A program made the position numbers and the translations under genes. The notes beneath the pieces are model-generated. The model was not told the origin of the DNA and did no database searches. It worked only from the letters and a program-made list of their open reading frames with translations. A DNA stretch of 7,089 bases, taken from positions 1-7,089 of the forward strand of contig JAGCCY010000120.1 of the NCBI GenBank assembly GCA_017651385.1, in the 5' to 3' direction. Position 1 is the stretch's first letter. The number at the start of each line of letters is the position of its first letter. The DNA is from Lachnospiraceae bacterium (lineage in GTDB: Bacteria; Bacillota; Clostridia; Lachnospirales; Lachnospiraceae). Positions 1-5,668 of this stretch are shown in pieces.

Positions 1-588
1 GAAATATGGCTCGGCTCGGCCGATATTCCGGAAGAGTATGAGAATCTTTTAAGCACCGTTAAGTCAGAGCTTAAAGAGCCTGGAGGTTCTTATTCGGGAT
101 GGGACTCGTTTGAAAACGGAACAACCGGCCACTCGGGAGGAACACCGAATTATTCTTCGAGGATCGTCTTTTCGGAGGGAAAAAAGATCGGTGTATGCGT
201 TCTTTCAAACATGAACGTGGCAGCCTCCACGGACAGCTTATGTAACGGGATATATGCCGCATGCTCAGGTGATGATACCGTGCGGATAGCCGGCGACGTA
301 TGGACGGTATTCGATCTTATATTCAGCGCCGTAACAATATTTTGGGTGCTTATAATAATAATTGTGCTCTTTATTAAAAGACGTGGTACACTGTTGGTAG
401 CGGGAATTTTGTCTGTCATTGTTCTTTTATCGATCTGTATCGTGATGCCGCTTGTTTTCGGAGCGGAACTTAAGGATATTGCGCTTTTCTGGGCACCGTA
501 CAGTTTTACGGGCGGACTTTTGATAATTGCCGCAGCTGTATTTACCATAGCAATAAAACTGTGGAATCTAAGGAAAAATGAGAATTGA
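1..588 (+). CDS. Serine hydrolase, beta-lactamase/PBP4*-like, C-terminal part with three membrane helices (5' partial)
   Basis: The reading frame is open from base 1 to a TGA at 586-588, giving 195 visible residues; the N-terminal half with the catalytic SxxK and YxN motifs lies outside the window. Residues 43-53 contain GHSGGTPNYSS, which is the third motif (HSG in place of KTG) of class C beta-lactamase-like serine hydrolases. It is followed by a beta-strand pair ending KKIGVCVLSNMN, as usual for the end of this domain. After it come three hydrophobic segments at about 105-125, 131-149 and 171-186, so the protein is probably anchored in the membrane with the hydrolase domain outside. The family includes peptidoglycan-active DD-peptidases, esterases and proteins of unknown substrate, so the reaction cannot be fixed here. 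Its last 11 nt overlap the LytTR gene, so the two are probably co-transcribed and coupled. Confidence 0.85.
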   Translation, partial: EIWLGSADIPEEYENLLSTVKSELKEPGGSYSGWDSFENGTTGHSGGTPNYSSRIVFSEGKKIGVCVLSNMNVAASTDSLCNGIYAACSGDDTVRIAGDVWTVFDLIFSAVTIFWVLIIIIVLFIKRRGTLLVAGILSVIVLLSICIVMPLVFGAELKDIALFWAPYSFTGGLLIIAAAVFTIAIKLWNLRKNEN

Positions 589-1021
589 GAAGCGAGAAGT
601 AAAAGGACAGCCGCTGACTGTCATCATAGAGTATCCCGAGTGGAGCGAATCGGTCGAGAGCCTGTATAAAAAGATAGGAAGGATGGATCTTTCTTTTACG
701 GGCAAATGCGAAAACAGATCCGTCAACATCGGCGTGTCTGACCTTTATTACGTAGAAAACGTGGAAAGAAAGCTTTTTCTTTATACCCGTAATGATGTGT
801 ACAGGTTTGACGGAGCGATGGCGGATATCGAAAACGTCATGGATGAAACGGGACTTGTGCGTATTTCAAGAACGTGCATCATGAACACCGATTACCTGAG
901 GGAGATAAGGCAGATACGCAACAGCCATCTCGAGGCGGTTATGGACAATGATGAGAAGCTGATCGTATCCAGGAAATATCTGCCTGACATAAAGAAGATA
1001 TTTAAGAGGAAAACCCTATGA
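578..1021 (+). CDS. Stand-alone LytTR-family DNA-binding transcriptional regulator
   Basis: This 147-residue protein carries a LytTR domain at about 50-143. Recognisable parts are the strand LYYVENVERKLFLYT (57-70), the signature VRISRTCIMNTDYLREI (94-110) and LIVSRKYLPDIKKIF (128-142). LytTR domains bind DNA, usually as pairs at short direct repeats. There is no receiver domain with a phospho-accepting Asp; the first 45 residues are a short extension, so this is not a classical two-component response regulator. ATG 578 is preceded by AAGG at 570-573 with a short 4-nt spacer and lies inside the end of the serine hydrolase gene. The stop overlaps the DUF3021 start (ATGA). In family knowledge, such short LytTR proteins paired with a small membrane protein form LytTR regulatory systems, for example HdrRM and BrsRM of Streptococcus mutans. 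Target promoters are unknown, and the operon's own promoter is outside the window. Confidence 0.93.
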   Translation: MRIEKREVKGQPLTVIIEYPEWSESVESLYKKIGRMDLSFTGKCENRSVNIGVSDLYYVENVERKLFLYTRNDVYRFDGAMADIENVMDETGLVRISRTCIMNTDYLREIRQIRNSHLEAVMDNDEKLIVSRKYLPDIKKIFKRKTL

Positions 1022-1413
1022 AAAGGATATTAAGAGACACATGCATACTGGCTGCATTGATGATATTGTGCGTTTTTACCGTGTCGATGATATGGGTCGG
1101 CATGACCGATGAGATAAAACTTGTGATCTGCCTTTTCGGTCTTTCGTTCATCATTTCGCTTGCGAACTACTTTATCGATGAGTACACAGTGCTTCCGATA
1201 CTTACCTGTTATGCGGTAAAATATATAACTGCATCGGGGATCGTGTTGATATTCGGGTTTATCGCGGGCTGGTTTTATAAGAGCAATTTCTGGATGGCGT
1301 TCATATATGTCGGGATCGTTCTTGTCATGGCGTATTTTGTCGACGCCGTCAGGACAAAGCGCGACATCGAATTCATAAATTCGAAGATAAAAAGTAAAAC
1401 GGCAGGGGAATAA
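1018..1413 (+). CDS. DUF3021-family four-helix membrane protein, probable partner of the LytTR regulator
   Basis: This 131-residue protein is mostly hydrophobic, with helices at about 9-27, 33-53, 67-87 and 91-110 and a basic, charged tail (VRTKRDIEFINSKIKSK) that should face the cytoplasm. Size, helix pattern and position directly after a LytTR gene match the DUF3021 family. The start ATG overlaps the upstream stop by 4 nt (ATGA), and AGAGGA at 1005-1010 is a good ribosome-binding site 7 nt away, so translation is coupled. In LytTR regulatory systems the membrane protein is generally thought to hold back the cognate LytTR protein until a signal arrives. That role here is inferred from gene order, and no signal can be read from the sequence. 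It could instead be a membrane protein regulated by LytTR. Confidence 0.88.
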   Translation: MKRILRDTCILAALMILCVFTVSMIWVGMTDEIKLVICLFGLSFIISLANYFIDEYTVLPILTCYAVKYITASGIVLIFGFIAGWFYKSNFWMAFIYVGIVLVMAYFVDAVRTKRDIEFINSKIKSKTAGE

Positions 1414-1450
1414 ATTTACAAGGATAAGGAGATAGCATAATCATGTGCGG

Positions 1451-1459
1451 AAAGGAGAG
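1451..1459 (+). promoter_or_regulatory. Ribosome-binding site that sets the start of the VYAGP protein
   Basis: AAAGGAGAG lies 6 nt before ATG 1466. An in-frame GTG at 1445 would extend the protein by seven residues, but this Shine-Dalgarno sequence would then be inside the coding region. ATG 1466 is therefore the better start. Confidence 0.8.
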
Positions 1460-1465
1460 TCTTAT

Positions 1466-1867
1466 ATGGATAAAGATATGGGTAAAAAATATCCTGAGGG
1501 AGCAAAACGGGAAAGAAATTTTACAATGAAAAAAGTGTATGCGGGCCCGGAAAGGCCTTCAGACTCCGATGCGCCGTCGGGGCTTGTCTATGCGGGTCCG
1601 GTCAGACCTGATCCCGGAATGATGGAAGGAGTCTATGCGGGCCCCATAGGGTTTGTCTATGCGGGTCCTTCTATGATGCAGCAACAGCAGGGCAGTTTTT
1701 TTCAGCAAAACTGGAATCCTTTTAATCCTGAGGGCAGTAAACCGGCCGAACCTGTTGATGAGTTTGCCGGAAAACCCACGAAGTTTTGCAGAAACTGCGG
1801 GGCAAGGATGCTGAAAAAGTATAAATTCTGTCCCGAATGCGGCGGAGATGTTTCATATGACATTTGA
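1466..1867 (+). CDS. Small protein with four VYAGP motifs and a C-terminal zinc ribbon; candidate substrate of the adjacent radical SAM enzyme
   Basis: This 133-residue protein has no signal peptide or membrane segment. Residues 1-22 are charged (MDKDMGKKYPEGAKRER...). VYAGP then occurs exactly four times, at 24-28, 41-45, 56-60 and 64-68, separated by Pro-, Asp- and Gly-rich linkers. Next comes a low-complexity Q/N stretch (72-82) with WNPFNP at 83-88, then a compact zinc ribbon with C108, C111, C122 and C125 (CxxC-x10-CxxC, FCRNCG...FCPECG). The middle is probably disordered. The gene overlaps the radical SAM gene by 11 nt, so both are made together. The layout of repeated short motifs plus a folded domain beside a SPASM enzyme suggests a multi-core modified-peptide precursor, or a protein modified at each repeat with the zinc ribbon acting as a docking domain. 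This is inference; I do not recognise a characterised homologue. A plain zinc-ribbon scaffold protein is the main alternative. Confidence 0.8.
   Translation: MDKDMGKKYPEGAKRERNFTMKKVYAGPERPSDSDAPSGLVYAGPVRPDPGMMEGVYAGPIGFVYAGPSMMQQQQGSFFQQNWNPFNPEGSKPAEPVDEFAGKPTKFCRNCGARMLKKYKFCPECGGDVSYDI
1535..1669 (+). repeat. Four VYAGP-coding repeats inside the small zinc-ribbon protein
   Basis: Units lie at 1535-1549, 1586-1600, 1631-1645 and 1655-1669. Each codes V-Y-A-G-P. The DNA is nearly identical too: TATGCGGG is invariant and only third positions of Val, Gly and Pro codons vary (GTG/GTC, GGC/GGT, CCG/CCC/CCT). Spacing shrinks along the protein (17, 15, then 8 residues between starts). Confidence 0.93.
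1843..1847 (+). promoter_or_regulatory. Ribosome-binding site that favours ATG 1857 for the radical SAM gene
   Basis: CGGAG touches the in-frame ATG at 1848 with no spacer, which is too close for use. It is 9 nt from the next in-frame ATG at 1857. I therefore start the enzyme at 1857 (MTFDLI...) and drop the three residues M-F-H. Confidence 0.65.
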
Positions 1868-2870
1868 TCTTATAAGCTGTGTATGGGAGATCACGCTGGC
1901 CTGTTGTTTTTCCTGTAAATACTGCGGTTCCGGGGCCGGAAGAGCCCGCATGAACGAACTTACGACAGCGGAATGCCTTGATGTGGCAAGGCAGCTTTCA
2001 GAGCTTGGGTGCGAAAGAGTATCGCTTATCGGCGGTGAAGTGTTTATGCGAAAAGACTGGAAAGAGATAGCCGGTGAACTTTCCAAAAGAGGCATAGCGG
2101 TAAATATCATCACAAACGGCTATATTTTCACAAAGTCCATACTCGACGATCTTAAAGAGATTAATGTCGAATCCGTTTCGGTCTCCGTGGACGGCACAAA
2201 AGAGATCCACGATAAATACAGACAGCCCGGAAGTTTTGAAAGAGCTTTAAATGCCATAGATGCACTGTCGGGTTTTGGCATACCGGTATCTGTAATATCA
2301 ACGTTAAATAAAGAAAATGCGGCATGCCTTGAAGATCTTTACGAAGAACTTATAAAGCATGATATATTTGCATGGCAGCTTCAGGCGTGCTCGCCCATGG
2401 GGAATGCTTCCGACGGAAGTGTGGATTTTAGATTTGACTTTAAGAGCGTTATCGATTTTACCGTAAGCCATATGTACAAAGCGCCGTTTATGCTCGGCGT
2501 GGCCGATAATATCGGATATTTTTCACCTGAAGAAGGAAGCATAAGAGGTAATTTAAGCGGAAAAGCGTATTTTTGCGGCTGCTCGGCGGGGATATCCGCC
2601 GTGGGGATAGACAGCGTCGGTAACGTAAGAGGCTGTGAATCCATGTACGACGAGCATTTCAACGAAGGAAACCTGCGCGAAAAGTCGCTTCGGGAAATAT
2701 GGGAAGATCCCGAAGGCTTTTCATATAACAGAGGCTTTAAAGCGGAGTATCTGACCGGAAAATGCGCCGAATGCGAATACGGAGAGTATTGTGCGGGAGG
2801 CTGCAGATCGTATAATTATTTTGTGCACAAAAAACTTTATGAATCGCCTTCATGCGTAAAAAGACCTTAA
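1857..2870 (+). CDS. Radical SAM/SPASM-domain protein, probable peptide- or protein-modifying enzyme
   Basis: This 337-residue enzyme has the radical SAM motif C16-x3-C20-x2-C23 after VWEITL, which binds the 4Fe-4S cluster that cleaves S-adenosylmethionine. A GGE motif (SLIGGEVF) and the strand VSVSVDG follow as in the family. The C-terminus fits the SPASM pattern: C242-x12-G-x4-C260, then C303-x2-C306-x5-C312-x3-C316 and C333 (x16), enough to hold two auxiliary 4Fe-4S clusters. SPASM relatives include PqqE, anaerobic sulfatase-maturing enzymes, MftC and sactionine or thioether synthases, which mostly act on peptide or protein side chains. Only 15 residues precede the first cluster Cys, so no RRE-type peptide-binding domain is fused at the N-terminus. 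The gene overlaps the VYAGP protein gene by 11 nt, making that protein the natural substrate candidate. The chemistry cannot be told from the sequence. Confidence 0.92.
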   Translation: MTFDLISCVWEITLACCFSCKYCGSGAGRARMNELTTAECLDVARQLSELGCERVSLIGGEVFMRKDWKEIAGELSKRGIAVNIITNGYIFTKSILDDLKEINVESVSVSVDGTKEIHDKYRQPGSFERALNAIDALSGFGIPVSVISTLNKENAACLEDLYEELIKHDIFAWQLQACSPMGNASDGSVDFRFDFKSVIDFTVSHMYKAPFMLGVADNIGYFSPEEGSIRGNLSGKAYFCGCSAGISAVGIDSVGNVRGCESMYDEHFNEGNLREKSLREIWEDPEGFSYNRGFKAEYLTGKCAECEYGEYCAGGCRSYNYFVHKKLYESPSCVKRP

Positions 2871-2894
2871 CCCAAATGAGTTAAGGTCTTTTTT
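2858..2894 (+). terminator. Strong intrinsic terminator, probably bidirectional, containing the radical SAM stop codon
   Basis: A perfect 14-bp stem pairs 2858-2871 with 2880-2893 (core GACCTTAAC/GTTAAGGTC) around an 8-nt loop, followed by a T-run through 2894. The TAA stop at 2868-2870 is inside the left arm. Because the left arm starts with five A residues, the - strand copy also ends in T's, so the hairpin can serve the converging LacI-family gene as well. Confidence 0.9.
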
Positions 2895-2953
2895 CATAAT
2901 TAAAAAAGGAGAAAACGCGTCGAAACTTTTTACATTCCGATGTCTTTGTCATA

Positions 2954-3973
2954 TCAGGTACTGAAACGCTTAAGAAGTTCAGCGGGAAGTGTGATCACTT
3001 TCTTGGGCGTATCATCACCTGCAATACGATCGAATAAAACTGCGGCCGCAACTTTGCCCATTTCGTGAATGGGAAGGGAGATCGTCGTAAGCGGCGGGTT
3101 GCTGTATTTCGATATTTCTATGTTGGAAAGACCGATAACGGCAACATCATTGGGAACCGAAACACCTAAGTCAAACAATGTCCTTAATACGGATATGGCC
3201 ATTAAGTCCGAAGCCACAAAGTACGCATCGGGAAGGTCTCCCTTCTTATGAGCTTCTCTTAAAGCCTTGTCACAGGTTTCTTCATCCCAGTTACTTGCAA
3301 GGACCCATGAAGGATTATACTCAAGGCCGAAGCAGTGGAGAGCGGCATAGTAGCCGTTGTATCTTCGGCTTGTACGCATGTTTTCCTTAAAGCCTCTGAT
3401 AAATCCTATCTTTTTATATCCCTGCTCCAAAAGATGACGGACGGCCATGAACGCTGCGTTGTAATGGTCGTAACCTATATTGTCGATGTTTGTATGATCC
3501 GTATCTATGCCTACTATATAAGGCGTCTGATTCTGAAGATATTTAAATGTATCATCTTCAAGCGTATTCATTATTATAAGACCGCTTACCGGTTCCTGAA
3601 ATGTAGCGAACAGGACCTTCGGATCTTCAAGTTCCTCGTTGGTACGTATAAAGGATATTTCATATCCCTTTTTCATAATGGCTTCTTCAAATCCCGAAAG
3701 GATCGAAAGATAGTAGGGGTCGTTGTATTTACCGCCCTGAACGTTTAATATACATCCGAATTTCTGAACGGGCCCCGAACCTTTGACCTTATGCACATAA
3801 CGCATCTGATTCTGAGTGGAAGTGGGGGCTTTATAACCAAGATCCGCAACAGCCTTCCAAACACGTTCGGTTGTTTCGGTGGTCATTTTATATGTGGTGT
3901 CGTGATTAAGTATCCTGGACACTGTGGCGGGAGATACGCCTGCCAGTGCAGCGACATCGCGGATTGTACTCAT
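2954..3973 (-). CDS. LacI-family transcriptional repressor, EbgR/MsmR-like subgroup, probable regulator of the adjacent sugar transporter
   Basis: This 339-residue protein has the family's usual length. A LacI-type helix-turn-helix occupies residues 4-24 (TIRDVAALAGVSPATVSRILN), followed by a third helix ending ADLGYK and then a periplasmic-binding-protein-like sugar sensor (about 70-335) with NDPYYLSILSGFEEA, GLIIMNTL, YIVGIDTD and PNDVAVIGLSN. The run from DTTYKMTTETTERV to NDPYYL resembles EbgR and MsmR rather than LacI itself. The hinge region lacks the usual ARxL hinge-helix signature. The start ATG (3971-3973, complement) follows a GAGAGGG ribosome-binding site and a near-consensus promoter with an overlapping palindrome, which suggests autorepression. 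The gene is divergent from the ABC transporter genes, the usual position for a local sugar-responsive repressor. The inducing sugar is not identifiable. Confidence 0.93.
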   Translation of the reverse strand: MSTIRDVAALAGVSPATVSRILNHDTTYKMTTETTERVWKAVADLGYKAPTSTQNQMRYVHKVKGSGPVQKFGCILNVQGGKYNDPYYLSILSGFEEAIMKKGYEISFIRTNEELEDPKVLFATFQEPVSGLIIMNTLEDDTFKYLQNQTPYIVGIDTDHTNIDNIGYDHYNAAFMAVRHLLEQGYKKIGFIRGFKENMRTSRRYNGYYAALHCFGLEYNPSWVLASNWDEETCDKALREAHKKGDLPDAYFVASDLMAISVLRTLFDLGVSVPNDVAVIGLSNIEISKYSNPPLTTISLPIHEMGKVAAAVLFDRIAGDDTPKKVITLPAELLKRFST

Positions 3974-4017
3974 CTGATTCCCTCTCTCAAGACATATGAT
4001 CTTAGTATTTCCATATC

Positions 4018-4046
4018 ATTATATTGCTCCGATTTTTCGTTGTAAA
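4018..4046 (-). promoter_or_regulatory. Sigma-A promoter of the LacI-family gene
   Basis: On the - strand, TTTACA (complement of 4041-4046) and a perfect TATAAT (complement of 4018-4023) are separated by exactly 17 nt. Only one base differs from the TTGACA/TATAAT consensus. Transcription would begin near 4011, giving a leader of roughly 38 nt before the start codon. Confidence 0.8.
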
Positions 4047-4051
4047 CGAAA
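4035..4051. promoter_or_regulatory. 17-bp palindromic operator candidate overlapping the -35 box of the LacI-family gene
   Basis: TTTCGTT-GTA-AACGAAA is a perfect inverted repeat with 7-bp arms. It covers the whole -35 hexamer (4041-4046), so a bound repressor should block RNA polymerase. A second inverted repeat, GTTGT (4039-4043) with ACAAC (4051-4055), is interlaced with it. The binding protein is inferred to be the adjacent LacI-family product. Confidence 0.6.
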
Positions 4052-4202
4052 CAACAATAAATAGATATGAAAAAAATTCACAAAAATAAAGACATAAAAA
4101 TGTGAAAAACGATAACCCCTCAAATATAGCAACAGAAAAGGGTTTTATGTAAAAATCAACAAAACGAAAGCAAAAAAATTATGAAAAAGTGCGATAGATT
4201 TG

Positions 4203-4242
4203 TTTAGTAAAATGAGTTAAAGTTGTTGCGTAATTTAGTAAA
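4203..4242 (+). repeat. Nine-base direct repeat upstream of the transporter operon
   Basis: TTTAGTAAA occurs at 4203-4211 and 4234-4242, with starts 31 bp apart (about three helical turns, so on the same DNA face). In AT-rich DNA this may be chance, but the phasing and the position just before the operon make a regulator site possible. Confidence 0.4.
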
Positions 4243-4252
4243 CAAAAGTGTT

Positions 4253-4264
4253 TGTTACGAAACA
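4253..4264. promoter_or_regulatory. Imperfect operator-like site before the transporter operon
   Basis: TGTTACGAAACA is symmetric around a central CG at 10 of 12 positions, as in many LacI-family operators. It shares the octamer ACGAAACA with 4046-4053 in the LacI-side operator region. It lies 22 nt before the binding-protein start codon, close enough to block initiation or early elongation. Confidence 0.4.
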
Positions 4265-4286
4265 TTAAAAAGTAGGGAGGACAGAA

Positions 4287-5639
4287 ATGAAAAGAAAACT
4301 TTTAGCAGCAATTCTTTGCGCATCTATGGCTTTTGCTTCATTAGCAGGATGCGGAAGCGATGAAGCAGCAAAGACCCCGGATGCTCCTGTGTCTGAGACA
4401 AAGACAGAGCAGACAGCAGCTCCCGCAGCAAGCGAAGAAGCAGCTCCTGCGGCAGAAGTATCGAATCTCGAAGGCGAGATCCACTATGCTTATTGGCAGG
4501 CTACCATGACACCTTATCTTGAAGAGTGTAAGAAAAACTTCGAGGCAGCCAATCCGGGTGTAACGATCGTTCTTGAAGAGACAGCATGGGGTGAGTATTG
4601 GACCAAACTTGAAACAGCAGCTTCAGGCGGTGCGATCGCCGATGTATTCCATCTTAACGGACCCAACATCAGCAAGTATGCTTCAGCCGGTGTTGCAGCA
4701 CCTATCGATGATCTTGTAGCAGCTTCGAGTCTCGATCTTGCAAATTATCCTCAGGGTCTTATCGATCTTTATACAGTAGACGGTAAGTTCTACGGTATCC
4801 CGATGGATTATGATACGATCGGTCTTTGGTACAACAAAGAGCTCTTTGATGCAGCCGGCATGGATTATCCCAATGAAAACTGGACATGGGACGATGTTAA
4901 GGCAGCAGCTGCAGCACTCACCGATCCTTCAACGGGTGTTTACGGTATCGCAGCAGGTTACGCAGATCAGGCAGGTTTCTATAATACCGTTCCTATGTTT
5001 GGCGGTTACATCGTAAACGATGACAAGACAAAGTCAGGATTTTCACTTCCTGAAACAAGAGCAGGTATTAAGTGCTGGGTAGATCTTATGGAGGCAGGTT
5101 ATTCTCCTTCACAGGCTTCCATCACCGAAAATCCCGATTATCAGCAGTTTATGGCAGGCAAGATCGCTATGCTTTTCGCAGGCGACTGGTATGCAGCTAC
5201 ATTCGTGACCGATGACAGTTTCAAGACCAAATGTGACTGTACATATATTCCTACCGTAAACGGTAAGAGAGTATCCGTAATCCACGGTAAGGCAAACTGT
5301 ATCTCAGCTTCCACAAAGTATCCCGAAGCTGCATGGGCTTGGTGTGAATATCTTGCAGGTCCCGAAGCAAACGAGATCCTTGGAAAGAGCGGCGCAGCTA
5401 TTCCTTCACATAAGGATTACTCAGCACTCTATTTTGAGAGCTTCCCCGATTACAACATGGGCATCTTTGCAGACGAGGCACAGAACATGTCTGTTCCTTA
5501 TCCTACATCAAAGACTGCTGCAGAATGGGGAGATCTCATCTGGAACGAACTCATCGAAGTTTATTCACTTGAAAAATCACTTGACGATGCTTGCGATACT
5601 ATAGCAGAACAGATGGATGCACTTCTTGCTTCTGAATGA
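4287..5639 (+). CDS. Carbohydrate ABC transporter substrate-binding lipoprotein (family 1 extracellular solute-binding protein)
   Basis: This 450-residue protein begins with a lipoprotein signal peptide: basic MKRK, a hydrophobic stretch, then lipobox LAGC with Cys22 as the predicted lipidated residue. An Ala/Pro/Glu-rich linker (about 25-58) leads to the binding domain, which starts near GEIHYAYW. The family signature is visible in YGIPMDYDTIGLWYNKELF followed by NWTWDDV; later come FMAGKIAMLFAGDW and the C-terminal lobe. It should catch a sugar or oligosaccharide outside the membrane and deliver it to the two permeases downstream. GGGAGG at 4275-4280, 6 nt before ATG 4287, is a strong ribosome-binding site. 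Ala codons are dominated by GCA and GCT, unlike the GCG/GCC-richer neighbours, which suggests high expression. The substrate is not determinable; family 1 members bind maltose, raffinose, xylo-oligosaccharides and many others. Confidence 0.95.
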   Translation: MKRKLLAAILCASMAFASLAGCGSDEAAKTPDAPVSETKTEQTAAPAASEEAAPAAEVSNLEGEIHYAYWQATMTPYLEECKKNFEAANPGVTIVLEETAWGEYWTKLETAASGGAIADVFHLNGPNISKYASAGVAAPIDDLVAASSLDLANYPQGLIDLYTVDGKFYGIPMDYDTIGLWYNKELFDAAGMDYPNENWTWDDVKAAAAALTDPSTGVYGIAAGYADQAGFYNTVPMFGGYIVNDDKTKSGFSLPETRAGIKCWVDLMEAGYSPSQASITENPDYQQFMAGKIAMLFAGDWYAATFVTDDSFKTKCDCTYIPTVNGKRVSVIHGKANCISASTKYPEAAWAWCEYLAGPEANEILGKSGAAIPSHKDYSALYFESFPDYNMGIFADEAQNMSVPYPTSKTAAEWGDLIWNELIEVYSLEKSLDDACDTIAEQMDALLASE

Positions 5640-5654
5640 TGTGCACATACAATT

Positions 5655-5660
5655 GAGGTA
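5655..5660 (+). promoter_or_regulatory. Ribosome-binding site for the GTG start of the first permease
   Basis: GAGGTA lies 8 nt before GTG 5669. The intervening ATG at 5661 is in another frame and reads only three codons to a TGA, so it cannot be the permease start. Confidence 0.7.
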
Positions 5661-5668
5661 ATGCGGTT

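Larger units (their letters stand above)
3974..4286. other. Divergent regulatory region between the LacI-type gene and the transporter operon
   Basis: These 313 nt contain no credible gene. The LacI-side third holds a clear - strand promoter and an overlapping palindrome. The middle (about 4055-4200) is A-rich on the + strand with no structure I can support. The transporter side holds a nine-base direct repeat, an imperfect operator-like site and the ribosome-binding site of the binding-protein gene. I found no good sigma-A promoter for the transporter operon; TAAAAT at 4208-4213 is a passable -10 box, but it lacks a matching -35. Activator help or a degenerate promoter is possible. Confidence 0.75.

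Noticed and set aside
150..548. 132-codon - strand frame opposite the serine hydrolase gene
   Set aside because: It is the antisense shadow of a well-supported coding frame with family motifs; no independent signal supports it.
1415..1441. Possible promoter before the VYAGP gene (TTTACA with CATAAT)
   Set aside because: The spacer is only 15 nt and no better -10 box occurs at 16-18 nt, so it is not reliable.
1443..1529. Small 28-codon frame (starts MCGKESLIW) with AAGGAG 11 nt upstream, overlapping the start of the VYAGP gene
   Set aside because: Its spacing is long, it runs through the stronger ribosome-binding site of the real gene, and it has no recognisable features. A leader peptide is possible but unsupported.
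2904..2910. Shine-Dalgarno-like AAAGGAG after the terminator
   Set aside because: No start codon with an open frame follows at suitable spacing before the convergent gene ends.
3335..3748. 137-codon + strand frame opposite the LacI-family gene
   Set aside because: It is antisense to a clear gene, has no family resemblance and no convincing ribosome-binding site.
4041..4054. Catabolite-response (cre) element reading TGTAAACG on the + strand
   Set aside because: The first half fits the cre consensus, but three key positions of the second half do not. The local palindrome explains the site better.
4114..4146. Weak hairpin AACCC/GGGTT followed by TTTT in the divergent region, as a terminator or attenuator
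   Set aside because: Only 5 bp of stem with a 21-nt loop; too unstable to call.
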